This document shows, piece after piece, positions 11,240 through 23,485 of a stretch of DNA of 64,000 nucleotides. The stretch is from the NCBI GenBank assembly GCA_021397835.1, contig JAJFZO010000609.1, positions 2,048,501 to 2,112,500 of the forward strand, in the 5' to 3' direction. The notes beneath the pieces were generated by a model, which saw only the letters and a program-made list of their open reading frames with translations, was not told the DNA's origin and did no database searches. This DNA comes from Moringa oleifera (taxonomy: Eukaryota; Streptophyta; Magnoliopsida; Brassicales; Moringaceae). The stretch's first letter is position 1, and every line of letters starts with the position of its first letter. Position numbers and translations under genes: made by a program.

Positions 11240-14165
11240 TACCCTAAAGGCATTCTAAGGGTTATAGGGAGCCAAAAGTCCTTAATTAAAAAGTTATTCC
11301 CGTCCTGGCATCTTTTGGTCTCCAAACATTCCAAGGCATAAGCGGTCTTGCACGTGACATCCAAGGACACATAGTGCTTAAGGACTCGTGCCTTAACTTT
11401 AGTGGGATTAGGCCTATAGCAATTGATAGCCAACACTTAGGAAGTTATGCATGTCATCTCATGTCCTTTCGCTTACCCGCATGCTTTGGAAGTTAATCAC
11501 TTACTCACTATTAGATTGCCACGTGTCCCACACGCGATAGTATCTTGCCCATTAATCTTCCTTTATTTGGGTGGGTAAATCTCAGTCGTTGGCATCCCTA
11601 ACCTTTAAAAGACCATTTCATTAAGATGGTAGCACTTCTTTTGTGTCTCTTTTTTACTCTCGATGTTTTCATTTCTTCCATCAAATTATCTAGCTTCTTT
11701 TCCTCCTTAGTGTCCTCATCTTCTCCATCAAGCTACTTTATGCCTTTGCTTCCCTCTCTTATCTAGTACATGTCCTCTCTCCTTTTATTTTTATTTTTGC
11801 TTTTGATTGGATCAATCCAAGAGTCTTTCCTTCTCTTTTGATCTTGAATCAAGCGATCCTAAAATCTTTTAAAATGAACCATATTAGCTTAGTAGGTTGT
11901 AGTATCCCTATGAAAAAGTTTAAGGTCCCTAAATCTATTACCATGTTCACTCTCATGAGGAAGATAAAGCTTGCAAGCTCCAAAAAGAGATGTTATGTCT
12001 TTATCAAGACACATTCTTGAGCAAGTTGAGGTTCCCTACTTATCATTTTATTTGACGGATCTACCGTGCTTATGGTATATCTTCGATGTAACTTGTTCCC
12101 AACTTTTAAGGAATCATCATAGGTTTTATCTTGGTTCTTATAAGCTATCGGGCCTTTCCTTTTCTCTTTCCTTGTTCTTGAACTTCTTTGTCCTTCGTAA
12201 GCATTCGACGGGGCTATATGGTATTACTTTTGCTCATGTAGTGGTTAGATCCTCTTCGCTGAGCACCCAACCATCAAGAATTTAAAGAATAAATTCTTTT
12301 ATGTCTTTTAGTAACGCCTTGATGCAACTTTTATTCCTTAAAAGGTCCTTCAAATCGAGGAAATAGCTCCTCTTCAACTGTTTAGAAAGACTTTCACCAT
12401 AATGAACTTAGCATCTCCTCAATAGCAACTAAGAAAGCTTAATAAATACATTACTAAAAGGTCAGCCTAATAGGTGGTTAGCTATGCTCGCATTGTCCTT
12501 TGAGGTCTCCAAGGTACCTCATTAACCCCTTATTCTTGGTCTAACGTGGGCGTTGAAAGCATCTATCACATTAGGATTATCATTCCCCAATATCTTGCTA
12601 AAGAGAATATTATTTCACTAGAGCCTAAAAAGTCTTAAAATGCCATGACTACTAAAGAGTTTAGGAGTATGCATCACTCCCATGCTTAATTAGGTTAAAT
12701 TTATTTTTCGATATAGATGGTTGGTTTCTGACCTCAATTTGTTTTTGACTTGTAGTGAGCTCCCTTCCCATACATGGTGCAAAAAAGTTTCTTTGCTACT
12801 GATGCCCAAGTGGGGAGTAACCAAAACCACAAGGCTCAAATAAAACATCATTAATTAGTGAAAAGTGGTCTGTCGCAAGCCCTGAGATTTCTGTCCATGA
12901 CCCTTGATCAAGGAACTACCTCAAAGCTATGCCTTCACTTTTCGAATAGATTATGGGCGAAAAATATAGCATGAGATGGGAGGTCAGACCCAAGAAATCC
13001 TTTGCAGATCCAGTGGTTATTATGGAGTTGTTACGAGGGATTGTTTTGAGGTGAGATCACGAATGCTTGTCCATTTCTTGACTTCTAAATTTGGAATTTG
13101 ATCTTCCAGCTTCTTGAACTTGAAAGATATATATGCTTATTGAAGGCCTTGTATGGTCTTCTGATGTTACTTCCTCAAGTAAGTCTTTTAAGTTCCACTA
13201 AATCCTATTATAGTTGGATGCTATTGTTGTGTTTCACTACAGATGAGTTTATGTCAGCCGGTATGTCTGTGGTTGCATTAGTAAGGCAATTCTCTTTTTA
13301 ATCCTTTATCTGTTTCTTTTCCTTTCCTTTATATATATATATATATCTATATTTTATTTTTTGAAGTGTTTTTCTCTTTTTTCCTTAGGGGCTAAAGCTT
13401 CTATGCTTTTGGTAGAAGAGCATTTGGACTCTACGAATAAACTAATTTATGCTTGAGAATCTATTGAAGAATTATCCGAATTTTTAAAGGATACCTCCTA
13501 CAAGGTCTTTAGTCTAGAGAAGCAGATGAAGTCTCTTGAAGAGGAAAAGATGTCTTTTGCTATAACCATTGCAACTGCGTGTGAGTACTAAATTACCTTG
13601 GAAAGTTTACAAGCTCAACACAGTTTAGAGTTGAAGGCACTAAGCGGAAGGGTGGACTATAAAGAATCCTAAAAATGCAGGGATGATGCCAATGCTTATT
13701 CTCACAAAATGTTATAAGTTGGCTTGGGGGGATATACTTAAAGAGGTCAGGGAGAAGTTTTCAAGCCTGGACTTTAGTGCCCTACAGATGCCTATGAAGC
13801 TAACGAATAATGAGTTCGGGATGAAAGGAGAGAGGGATACCATGTCTAGTGCTAATGAGGAAATGGCTAAGGTTAGATTGCGTCTGAGGCATGAAGAGCA
13901 TGCTTCTATTATGGGTGTGCTTAATGCAACTTAGTAGTAACTGGCAAGATCTACCTTGTATTCCCGTAACGATTGTTCTTATTTGTGCCTTGTCTTTATA
14001 ATGTCTTAAACATATGTGTAATTCCTATTATTTTAATGAAATTCACATTTTTCTTCAATGTTTCTTCATGTCATTCATTTCTAAATATGGTTTATTATCA
14101 GGAATGCCCAATTAAGATTTTTCGAGAGCCGAATATAAGGAGGACCTTAATTTACTAGGGATTAG
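11240..14165 (+). mobile_element. Degenerate retrotransposon gag-like debris with coiled-coil segment
   Basis: The plus strand shows only short frames (for example 11838-12020, 13098-13301, 13683-13934). The 13400-13930 part is Glu/Lys/Leu-rich and heptad-like (SLEKQMKSLEEEKMSF; NEEMAKVRLRLRHEEHAS), as in the coiled-coil region of large plant gypsy gag proteins. It ends with QECPIKIFREPNIRRTL. I read it as a decayed gag of a Tat-type element, by general character rather than a clear domain match. Nothing here looks like a host gene. Confidence 0.4.
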
Positions 14166-14399
14166 GTGGGTGTCGAGTATTATTCTTTTTCTTAAATTAC
14201 TTATAGTTTTCTTCTATTGCCTCGCATGTGCGAGGTCTTTAGTGCATCTTATTGGTATCAAGGTCTTAATCTCCCTCTCATTGGATTGCCAGCCATGACT
14301 AAGTCTTACATAAATGACCTTGCTATTTGCATGATCTTGATATTGCCTTGATTGTCACAAGGTTTATGTTAGTGCACATTTCTCTATGTGGGCTTTATG

Positions 14400-17300
14400 T
14401 GTGAATATTAATAAAAACCATTTGATTCCTTGTTGCTAGTCTAAAATAAATTCTCAACACATCTCACAGAGACTAAGGCCCAAAATAGAGTGAAAAACAT
14501 AAGAATGAAAATCTAGTATAAAAATAAAATTACCTAAGTATAAGCTAAGAATGAAAATGCAAGAAAATAAAGCTTGAGTCCCTTGCTTGGTGCATAGTTT
14601 CCTACACATTGTACGCCTTTAAGTTTTGCACATTTCATAATCTTGGGATCCTCTTTCCATCTAGTTGTGTTAGCTAATAAGCCCCTGATCTTAGAACTTT
14701 TATAACCCAATAAGGTTCTCCCAAGTTTAAGGATAATTTCCTCATGGCCTTGGCGTCTGATACCTCTAATTTCATTAGCACGTCGAGGTTAGCTTGTAGT
14801 TCGTCATCATTAAGATCCAGGGAATGACTTTTAATTCTTAAGGAGGGAAAGCCAATTTCAATTAGGATGACAACCTCAATTTTGAAGGTCAAATGACATT
14901 GAGTTTTTTTTATCACATTTTTCTTGGTGGTTCAATAAGCCTATAAGACTGTGAATAAGTAGTCCACCTAACTTCCTTTGCATTTCTCTAGTTTGATTTT
15001 TAAGGCAGGCAATATAGTCTTATTAACAACCTCTACCTAGTGGGTGTTTCAAAAATGTGAACCAATGATCAATTCCAATTATTGGCATTATTTCATAAAC
15101 TGACCCTTCAAAGTGTTTCCCATTATCTATCACTATGATCGGGGGAGTTCTGAATCTGTAGATGATACTCCTTCACACAAAGTCTTAAAATTTTTGCTGC
15201 ATGATTTAAGTCATTCCTTCTACTTCCACCTACTTGGTAAAGTAATCTATTGATACGATGGCAAATTTCTTCTATCCTACTGACATTGGAAGGGCCTCTA
15301 CCAAGTTAACTCCTTATTAATTAAAAGAATATGGATTGACCAAGTTTTTTAGGGTGTTACAGGTGCTCTAGTAACAGCAAAATGCGATTGACATTTTTTG
15401 CACCTCTTAAAAAATTCTCAAGCGTCGCCTTTAATGTGGGTCAGTAATATGCTTACTGTAGCAGTTTATCCGCTAGTTTTGATTCTCCTACATGATTGTC
15501 ACATAAGCCCTCATGAACCTCTTTTAATACGTAGTCCTGCTCATGCTTGAGGGAAACACTTCAACAAAGACCAAGTAAATGACCTTCTATAAAGTTCTTT
15601 GTTATTGATACAATAAGAAGCTGCTTTTATCCTCAGCTTTTGGGTTTGATCTAAGTTGTACTCAGTGGTGCACAACACTAAATATGCCCAAATGGGGTCC
15701 ATCTAGGACAAGTCAACTACCACGAGAGATACCTCATTCTCATTAATGGTAAGCTACTGCAAAACTTTCATGAAAATAATATTATGAGGTAGTCATTTAC
15801 CCAGCCTTGCTCTTAATTTGGATAGGTCATCAGCTATCAGATTTTGGATCCTTAGAATATGTTCCACTAATGACTCCTTAAAGACCTACAGCAAAGCTTT
15901 AACTCTGGCGAGGTATCTCCTCATCCACCATCCTTTGCTTCATACTCACCATCTATCTACTTGACCTCTAACAGAGAATTACTGAGTATTTAAATTCACT
16001 TTACCCTAATTTTTTGTGCAAATTGGAATCCTACGATCATTGCTCATTATTAGAGGCCTTAAAAGTGATGTCCACCACAAGTTCTATGTTAACACCTTTT
16101 AAGCCTTAGATCATCACTCCTGCACCTTTCCTTGATTTTTTAAAGGCCCTATTAACCTACATGTTTTAGTCAAAGTCCTAACGGTAGGCTCTTTAATGTT
16201 TGTGCCCTTTTGTTCATCCGCGGTGTTAGAACCATAACACTTGATAACAAAGTTTGCAATGACTTGGGCTTTAATTACTACATGGGGACTAAGGTTGATA
16301 TCAAATTCTGCCAACTGAGTACTCCATTTCAACATCCTTCTTGATGTATCAAGTTTTTGCGGTGTCTTGCATAAGGGTTAGTCATTGAGGACCATTATCG
16401 TGTGAGCTTGAAAATAAAGACTCTATTTTTAGGCTACAGAAACCAAAGCAAAGGCCAACTTCTTGATCTTAGAATATCGTACTTCTACTCCATGCAGTAT
16501 ATTGTTAACATAGTAAACTGGCTTTAGCATGTCTTCCACAAGCCACATTAGTACTACTGCTTTCACCTCTTTAAAGGTAGATAAATACATGTAGAGCCTC
16601 TTTCTAATAACTCGCTTGATTAGTCAAGGTGGAGTCACAAGGTAATCCTTGAGCAAATTAAAAGCCTCTTGACATAAGGTGATTTGGTTAAATTTTTTTG
16701 TAAAATGCAGGACTTTGGAGAAGAAGAGGCACTTATAACCACCTTAGAGATAAATCTCCCTATGTTACCATTCTCTCATTGGATGTCTCGTATTAATGCT
16801 GAGGTAAGCATGTCAATGATGGCCTGTACTTTTTGCAAATTGGTTCCTTAGTGTGTAATCATGAACCCCAGAAACATTCCTAAAGCTATACCTAACACGC
16901 ATTTATCTAGGTTTAGCTTTATAACATACTTCCTTAAAACTGCAAAATTTGCCTCCAAGTCTTTCATGTGGTCTTCCTCTTTCTAACTTTTAACAATGAT
17001 ATCGTCAACATAAACTTTACCATTTCTTTCGATCTGGTTTTGAAAATTTTTTGCTACTAATCTTTAGTGCATAGCACCTGCATTTTTTAAATCAAATGGC
17101 ATGACTTTATAGCAAAAAGTTTTAATATTGATGATTAAGAAAGTGCACTTCTAATCTTCCAAGCGCATCCTAATTTGATTGTACTTATGAAGCTTAGCAC
17201 ATTGTACCTAGTGGTGTTATTAACCAATTGATAGATCTAAGAAAAGGGGAAAACTGTCTTTCAGGCATGCTCGATTTAAGTCTATGAAATTGATGCACCT

Positions 17301-18620
17301 ATGCCATTTATAGTTAGCTTTTTTGACTAGTACTATGTTCGAGAGCCATTTCAGATACTATATAGGCCTAATGAACTCAACCACTAAGAACTTTTGTACT
17401 TCTTCTTTAATTACTTCATGACTTTCCATGGCAAAATTGGTTTCTTCTATTTAACTGATTTGAATGAGAGGTTAACATTGAGGTGATGTTCCACCACTTC
17501 AGCAGTAATGCTCGACATATCCCTAATTATCCATGCAAAATCTTCTAAGTCATTTCTAAGAAAAGCCTACAGTTGTTGAGTGAACTACTCAAGGAAACAA
17601 CTCCCTATTTTCACAGACTCTTTCGGGTACCAACTCCATTACAATTGGCTCTCATTTAGATCTCTTAAAATGTACACCTTGTCTTCATCTTGTAAATCCA
17701 TTTCATTTATAGGGCACATCTCATTCTTCGCTACCTTCTAATGATTAAGAGTGGTAAAAAAGCACAGTTTAGCCATTTATTGACTCTTTTTGACTTCTCC
17801 TACCCTGCTCGATGTAAGGAAGCTCATTAATAGGTGAAAACTTAAAGAAATTGCTTGCAAGGCATTAAGATCTGGTCTCTCTAAGATCCTATTATGGGTT
17901 GATGGGGTCTTCATAACTCAGAACTCAGCCATAACATGAGCTTGCTTCGGAGGCGCACCTACTACCACCAAGAGGGTTATTATTCCTTCTATTGGGACCA
18001 ACTCACCTTCAAAGCCTTTCAGGCTTATTTTAAGGGTTTTAGCCTTTCAACTGACAGCCTCACTTGTGTAAAGGTGAGCTCGTAAAGTATATTCATCGAA
18101 CTTGCATTATCAACTAATATCTTCTTAATTTCAAAGTTAACAATCACTAAACTAATAACCAAAGCATCATCATGTGGGACCTAGACCTTTTATAGGTCCT
18201 GGTCAGAAAAGGTTACCACCATATTTATTAAACCTTGTCTTTAGCCCCAAGATGCTTGGGAGTGGGCCTTTTTCCTCGCGAACTCTGCGTAGCTCAATGT
18301 TAGCTTTCAGATGATTACTTTAATGACTCCTTGAAGTTGTTCAAAATCTCTAATGTTAGGCCTTCTACCTTAAGATGTTAGCTATCTGATGATTACTTTA
18401 ATGACTCCGTGATGTTGTTGTTATTATGGTAATTCGATCCGAGGTATCAAAACCGCTTGCTCCATAATTAAGATACTGTTGCAAGTGCCATTATTAGATC
18501 AAGGTTTTGATTTCATCTTTGAGGAGCTTACTTCCCTCCGTATCACGTCCAAAATCCTTGTGAAATTGGCAATACCTACTTTGTTCCCTTTCCTCAATAC
18601 TTTATTACTTACATTAATCT
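14400..18620 (-). mobile_element. Tat-lineage Ty3-gypsy gag-pol relic
   Basis: Read on the minus strand from 18600 down, the parts come in gypsy order. FHKDFGRDTEGSKLLKDEIK (about 18600-18500) is the gag tail before the protease. NGKVYVDDIIVKS at about 17030 is the RT active site. NLDKCVLGIALGMFLGFMIT (about 16910-16850) is RT thumb. WSTQLAEFDINLSPHVVIKA followed by QVIANF (16330-16245) is the Tat RNase H tail. LVEHILRIQNLIADDLSKL near 15830 is the additional archaeal-type RNase H. FFKRCKKCQ near 15400, IVSIDYFTK near 15260 and LSLNLGEPYWVIKVLRSGAY (14745-14675) belong to integrase. The extra RNase H supports the Tat lineage. The frame is broken many times. No LTR pair was recognised. Confidence 0.85.
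18300..18421. repeat. Imperfect ~79-bp tandem duplication in gypsy gag relic
   Basis: TTAGCTTTCAGATGATTACTTTAATGACTCC-type sequence at about 18300 recurs at about 18378 (TTAGCTATCTGATGATTACT and onward), separated by about 79 bp with several mismatches. Confidence 0.7.
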
Positions 18621-18639
18621 TGTTAATTTGTAGTTAATG

Positions 18640-20870
18640 ATTAAAGAACACTTAAAATACAGAAAGCATTGCTATGTAAGCAAAATTTTTAAAAGTCCCA
18701 ATTCATCCCCTTCTTAGGTTGCTTGAAGTAAATGTTCAAGTAGTATCAAAGCAAAATTCTCTAATATTAGCTATACTTAATTATTTTAAAAGCAAAAGAT
18801 CTTTAATGGAAACCTTAAAAAATAATATATTATTGAAAGGCTCTTAACAACTAGACAATTATAATTTTATGCTAATGACTATAGTAATTAGAAAGCTAGA
18901 ATGAAGATTTACTTAAAATCTGTTGACTTTGATTTGTAGAAAATCATTGAAAATGGTCCTTATATCCCCACAAAAATAGTAGATAGAAGAGAAGTAAGAA
19001 AAGAAGAGAACAAATTCAATAATGAGGATAAAAAGAAAGAAAATGTCAATACTGAAGCCATAAATATTCTTTATTACTCTTTAAATAAAGGATAATCCAA
19101 TAGAATATGTGCATGTAAGAGTGCACATAATATATGAAGAACTCTAGAAGCAACTCGTGAAGGAACCAATTAAATCAAAGAATCTAAAATAAGTAGATTA
19201 GTTCATAATTATGAATTGTTTAAAATGAAATCAAAAGGTGAGATGTTTATTAGATTTACAAACATTATTAATGCTCTATAGAATTATGAGAGAGTTTATC
19301 CCAAAGTAAAAATGATTAAAAAAATTTTAATGTGTTTGCCTTTACGTTGGGATCTTAAGGTTACAGTCATCATGGAAGTAAAGGATTTCAAGAAGTTGCC
19401 TTTAGAAAGCTGATGGGTTCCCTCATGATCCATAAGATTGTTATGAAAGGAAATGAGCAACAAAAGGAAGTGAAGAAGAAAAAGGTAATCGCCTTAAAGT
19501 TTACCTGACATGAAGTGAAGGCTTCTTATAATGAGGAGAGTAATAAATAAGACATAGCTCTTATCAATAAAAGATTTGAAAACATTTTAAGGAATAAGAG
19601 AATCTTCAAAAATGGAGAAATAGATGGTAGAAAAGAAAATAGCTTGAGAAATGATGCTAAGAAAGAGCCTTCCATAGGCTATAAGTACAAGAAGTTTAAT
19701 CATGTAAGAGCAAATTTTCCAACACCAAATAAAAGCAAATACAAGAAAAAGGCATTATAAGTAACATGGGATGACAATGAGGAAAGCTCATTAGAAAGTG
19801 AAGATGAGAAAGTTGTGGCAAGCAAGTGCTTCAGGGGATTCAAGGACTCCAATGAAGGTTATTAGTCCTATTCTGGACTCAAATATATTACATGATGAGT
19901 TGTTAAATACTTTTTAAGATTCATATAAAGTATTTGAGAAACAAATTCATAAGCTTAATTTACTTAAAAGGAAATATTATAGTCTTAGAAATGACTTTAG
20001 AGAGTTAAAAGAGGAAAAGGATAAATTGATCTTAAAGCTTGCAAAAGAGAAATTAAAAGTAAATAAGAACAAAGAACTGAATGAGGAGCATGGTAGGTTA
20101 AAGAAAGAGCTAGAATGTCATAAGCTTCTATCACATAAATTCTTTAAATTGCTAAAGAGTCTAGAGATGTTGATAATTAGTTAAAGGTATACCATTGACA
20201 AGAGTGATCTTGGTTATAAGCCTTCTAAGTTGCAAAAATACTATAAGAATTATTTCATCAATGCATAATCATAACAATCATCTAGAAGTATTTATTGTTA
20301 CAAATTAGGATATATTGCATCTAAGTGTTGGTTGAAGGAATTTCAAAACAATATGGGTGCCAAAAAAATACTATTACTAACCCACAATAATAAACCAAAA
20401 TATGGTACTAAAAGTCAAACTATTAGCCTCATGGTCTTTCATTGTTAAATATGAAGACTAGTTTTGATCATAACAAGCAATCTTGATGACTAATGGTTTG
20501 AGTAAGTTATGTAATGCTTAGAGATAAAAGGATTTAAGGAACATCTTATTCAAATGTTGAAGTCCTTCAAACAAAAAGAAGAATTTAAGACTAAATAATT
20601 AATCTAGGAGTTCTAGAAGTCCCAAGAACTTAGATTCTAAACTTACATGTAAATCATCTAACATAATTGCTCCATAAACATTTTAGTGAATGGATGAGAA
20701 TCAAATATTTTCATCAAAAGGAAACATGGACATTAAAGATTTTTTTTCTGTAACACTTTATGATTTCTTAGACTTAGAAGAATGTATATTTTTCATACTT
20801 AAAAAGTTGGACACACATAGCACACACAAAAGACTGAATCTAGTAGCTATCATTGCTTCACCTTACTAGA
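18640..20870 (+). mobile_element. Ty1-copia gag relic, copy 1
   Basis: TAGTATCAAAGC at 18741-18752 is a primer-binding site next to the typical 'CAATTCATCCCCTTCTTAGGTTG' type end of a copia LTR region. It is followed by a broken gag: KIYLKSVDFDL-like sequence near 18905-18935, ENGPYIPTKI near 18950, then HNYELFKMKSKGEMFIRFTN near 19210. A Lys/Glu coiled coil follows (19920-20180, e.g. LRNDFRELKEEKDKLILKLA). A zinc-knuckle remnant, IYCYKLGYIASKCWLKE, lies near 20290-20340. Frame breaks and in-frame stops are frequent. Protease, integrase and RT are not seen downstream. It is the same family as the copy at 29.6 kb. Confidence 0.8.
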
Positions 20871-23106
20871 AGGCAGTTTCACCTTGCTAGATAGTAGCTA
20901 GTGCTAGACTACCATGGACAGGGCATGATATCACGACATCCATAGTCTGTAGAGCACTTTTTCGAGAAGTATGGTGGCACCTCATTAGGTAGTAGCTAAC
21001 ACGATATCACCACATTAAGCTGTGGTACCATTATGACGATAAGTTAAAATTTGAAATTTGTATCTAATAGCTTTATATTGCGGTACTACTTAGGAAAGCA
21101 TGATATAAACTATGCCGATAACATATGTGACTTAAAATCCTTGCTTTTTATGTCTAACCAATCTATTTTTCAAGACATGGTACGATAAGATTTCATATAA
21201 CATTCCATGTATTATGCATTCGAAAAAGTTTAGGTATTCAACTTTCACAAAGCTTTTATTTCTACTCGTCTAAATCTTTTTTTTTATCTATCAAGTGTAA
21301 AAGCTTATGAGATCTAACCCTTTCATTGTATTCATATATACTCTTTAAGAGAATTTTCTTATGTTGTAGCTATTAATACTTAATTTTACTTAAAAATAAC
21401 AAAATTATAATGTCCAACAAAACGATAAATGAGTATGGTTGACATGGCAAGTGATGAGGTGATACTAATGTGGTAGATAAGAAGAGTGCCATGTTAATGA
21501 TTCAGCAGGATCTTAAGGCAAAAGTAGTGGATGTGGCAAGTCATAACACCTTAAGCATCCTTAAATAATTACTGCGGACATGACAACTATGAGCTCTTAT
21601 GCTCATGAGACTTAAGCATGTAAAAGGTAAAGCTTAGGTGGCAAGTCATAACTCCTTTAAGTATCCTCATCAACATCACTAACATGGCGGTTCATAAGCT
21701 TTCATGCATAGGAAAAACAAAGGTCAAGAGGTTAACTTTTGTTTTGAAAGAAAGATGATAAACCAGAGATAATAAGCAGAACAAATAATATACACGCTTC
21801 ATTAAGACCAAAAGGATTCATAAACTGATAAAAAGAGAATTATAAGAAAAAAATTCATAATGGTTGACTATTTTATTATCAATTTTAAATAAGATTTAGG
21901 AAAGGGTAAGTATAGAAAGGGAATTCTGTTTTGGTCATGAGATAACAGAATAAGGGGATGTTTTGATAAATCCTAAATCTTGGTCAGTGCATCTTATTTG
22001 GATCTCCTTTTTCATAATCTTTTAGGTATCCTAGAAAATCTTTTCATGCTCCACATATACAAATTCTTCAAACTCAAAGCTACACTTATAAGCTTCCACA
22101 ACTTTTTTCTTTATAGCCCGAGAGCGTCTAACCGCTGAGTTTTCAAGGTTTCTTTCTTGACAATAAGGGCAACCTTGAGCTTCTCTAACTCTTTTAAATG
22201 CTCTTACTTGTTTAATTGGAGCTGCAGGCTACCTCAGGCTTAAGTTTATCTACCTTCGCCTTTTAAAGGGTGATTTCCTGCTCAAGCCTTTCTTTATTAG
22301 ACATCATGCAAGAAATGGACTACACCATGTCTTATCCCTTTTACCAAGCCTCCTAAAGGGCTTCCTTTGCTTTCTTCCAAAAGTAGTCAATAAAGGAACA
22401 CTAAGCAAAATCCTAAAGAACTAGCGAGGTATCATGTAGAACCTGCAAGAAAAAATAGAATCAATGCTCGAGATAACAAAATAACGATAATTTAAAGATA
22501 AAAAATAAAAGTATACCTTAGCAAGTTAGGCTAGAAGAACATTAACCCTTTTGCTTCTCTTTGAAGGAAAATGTTAAAGAAGTCACAAACCTCTGTGAAA
22601 AAAGGGTGGAAAGGAAGACACTGCCCTTCCCTCAGACATTCTTCATAAATACAAAGAGCCCATGGCTAAAGTGTCCAAAGGCACTCATCTATACTAAGAA
22701 GTAATAGTTTAAAAGTCCTAGCTGTAGCATCTAAAGTTTTCTAATCCTAAGCAAGTCATGATTGGTAATATTAAAAGATCCTAGGTCAATCATTAAGCCA
22801 AAGACACAAGAAATGAGAAAGCAAAACTTACTGGGAATGTAATTGGTTACAGTAATAGGAAGGAACTGACAAAGAGACTGCAGCAGGATGCGAGAGCTTT
22901 GTTAAGTAAAAGCGAGAATTAAAAGAGACTGGAGCAAGATAAAAGATTAAAAGTTATTGCCATGTATTGGCTGCCCAAGCCTCCTCAACTTAAATGAGGT
23001 GCTAGTATGCGTACTTTAACCTATCACATGGTAGCAGCTAAAGCCATTATTTTTCCACTGAAAAGACTTAGAATTACGGTGAATGCCTTGAGATGAGAGA
23101 TAGTGA
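20871..23106. mobile_element. Unassigned retrotransposon debris
   Basis: No intact gene. At 20830-21130 short themes recur (CTAGATAGTAGCTAGTGCTA, CATTAGGTAGTAGCTAAC, GATATCAC), as in LTR or satellite-like DNA. At 21480-21690 the phrase GTGGCAAGTCATAAC(A/T)CCTT(A)AG occurs twice. On the minus strand at about 22500-21900 a broken Lys/Glu-rich frame with FEFEEFVYVEHEKIF-type sequence looks like another decayed gag coiled coil, possibly the upstream part of the Tat element at 14.4-18.6 kb cut off by the copia insertion. Confidence 0.4.
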
Positions 23107-23485
23107 TACGCCTTTAGATTTAAGAAACTACAAGAGCATTAAACGATACTCTTTGAGTGAGTGTCAGCTCTAAATTATAGAATGAAAGAAGGAAGGAAGA
23201 AAGAAACAAAAAAATGATGGAAGAGGAAACTTCTTAATTCATTCCATACCTTTCTGCTCATCCAATAAACTATTTATACTATTCATAATGTGCATGGTTC
23301 TGGAAAGAACCATGCAACTATAATTTGTTATACGTAAAACCTATTATATAACTTCTTAACAACCATTAACAAATTAACAAATATAGTTAACTATCTATGT
23401 TGGCTTTTTCTTAGCACGTTTAAGTCTTCCTTTGCTTTAAGCTTGCTTTTGCTTTTTTGTCGATTGAGTGCCTCCCTCTGATCCA
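23107..23485 (-). repeat. Left LTR (3' LTR) of the chromovirus-type gypsy element
   Basis: This stretch is repeated at 28072-28435 with scattered substitutions and small indels. Long shared blocks include AATTCATTCCATACCTTTCT, AAACTATTTATACT, GTGCATGGTTCTGGAAA and AATTTGTTATACGTAAAACC. The flank AGTGA (23102-23106) differs by one base from AGAGA (28436-28440) after the right LTR, a likely 5-bp target duplication. Confidence 0.85.
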
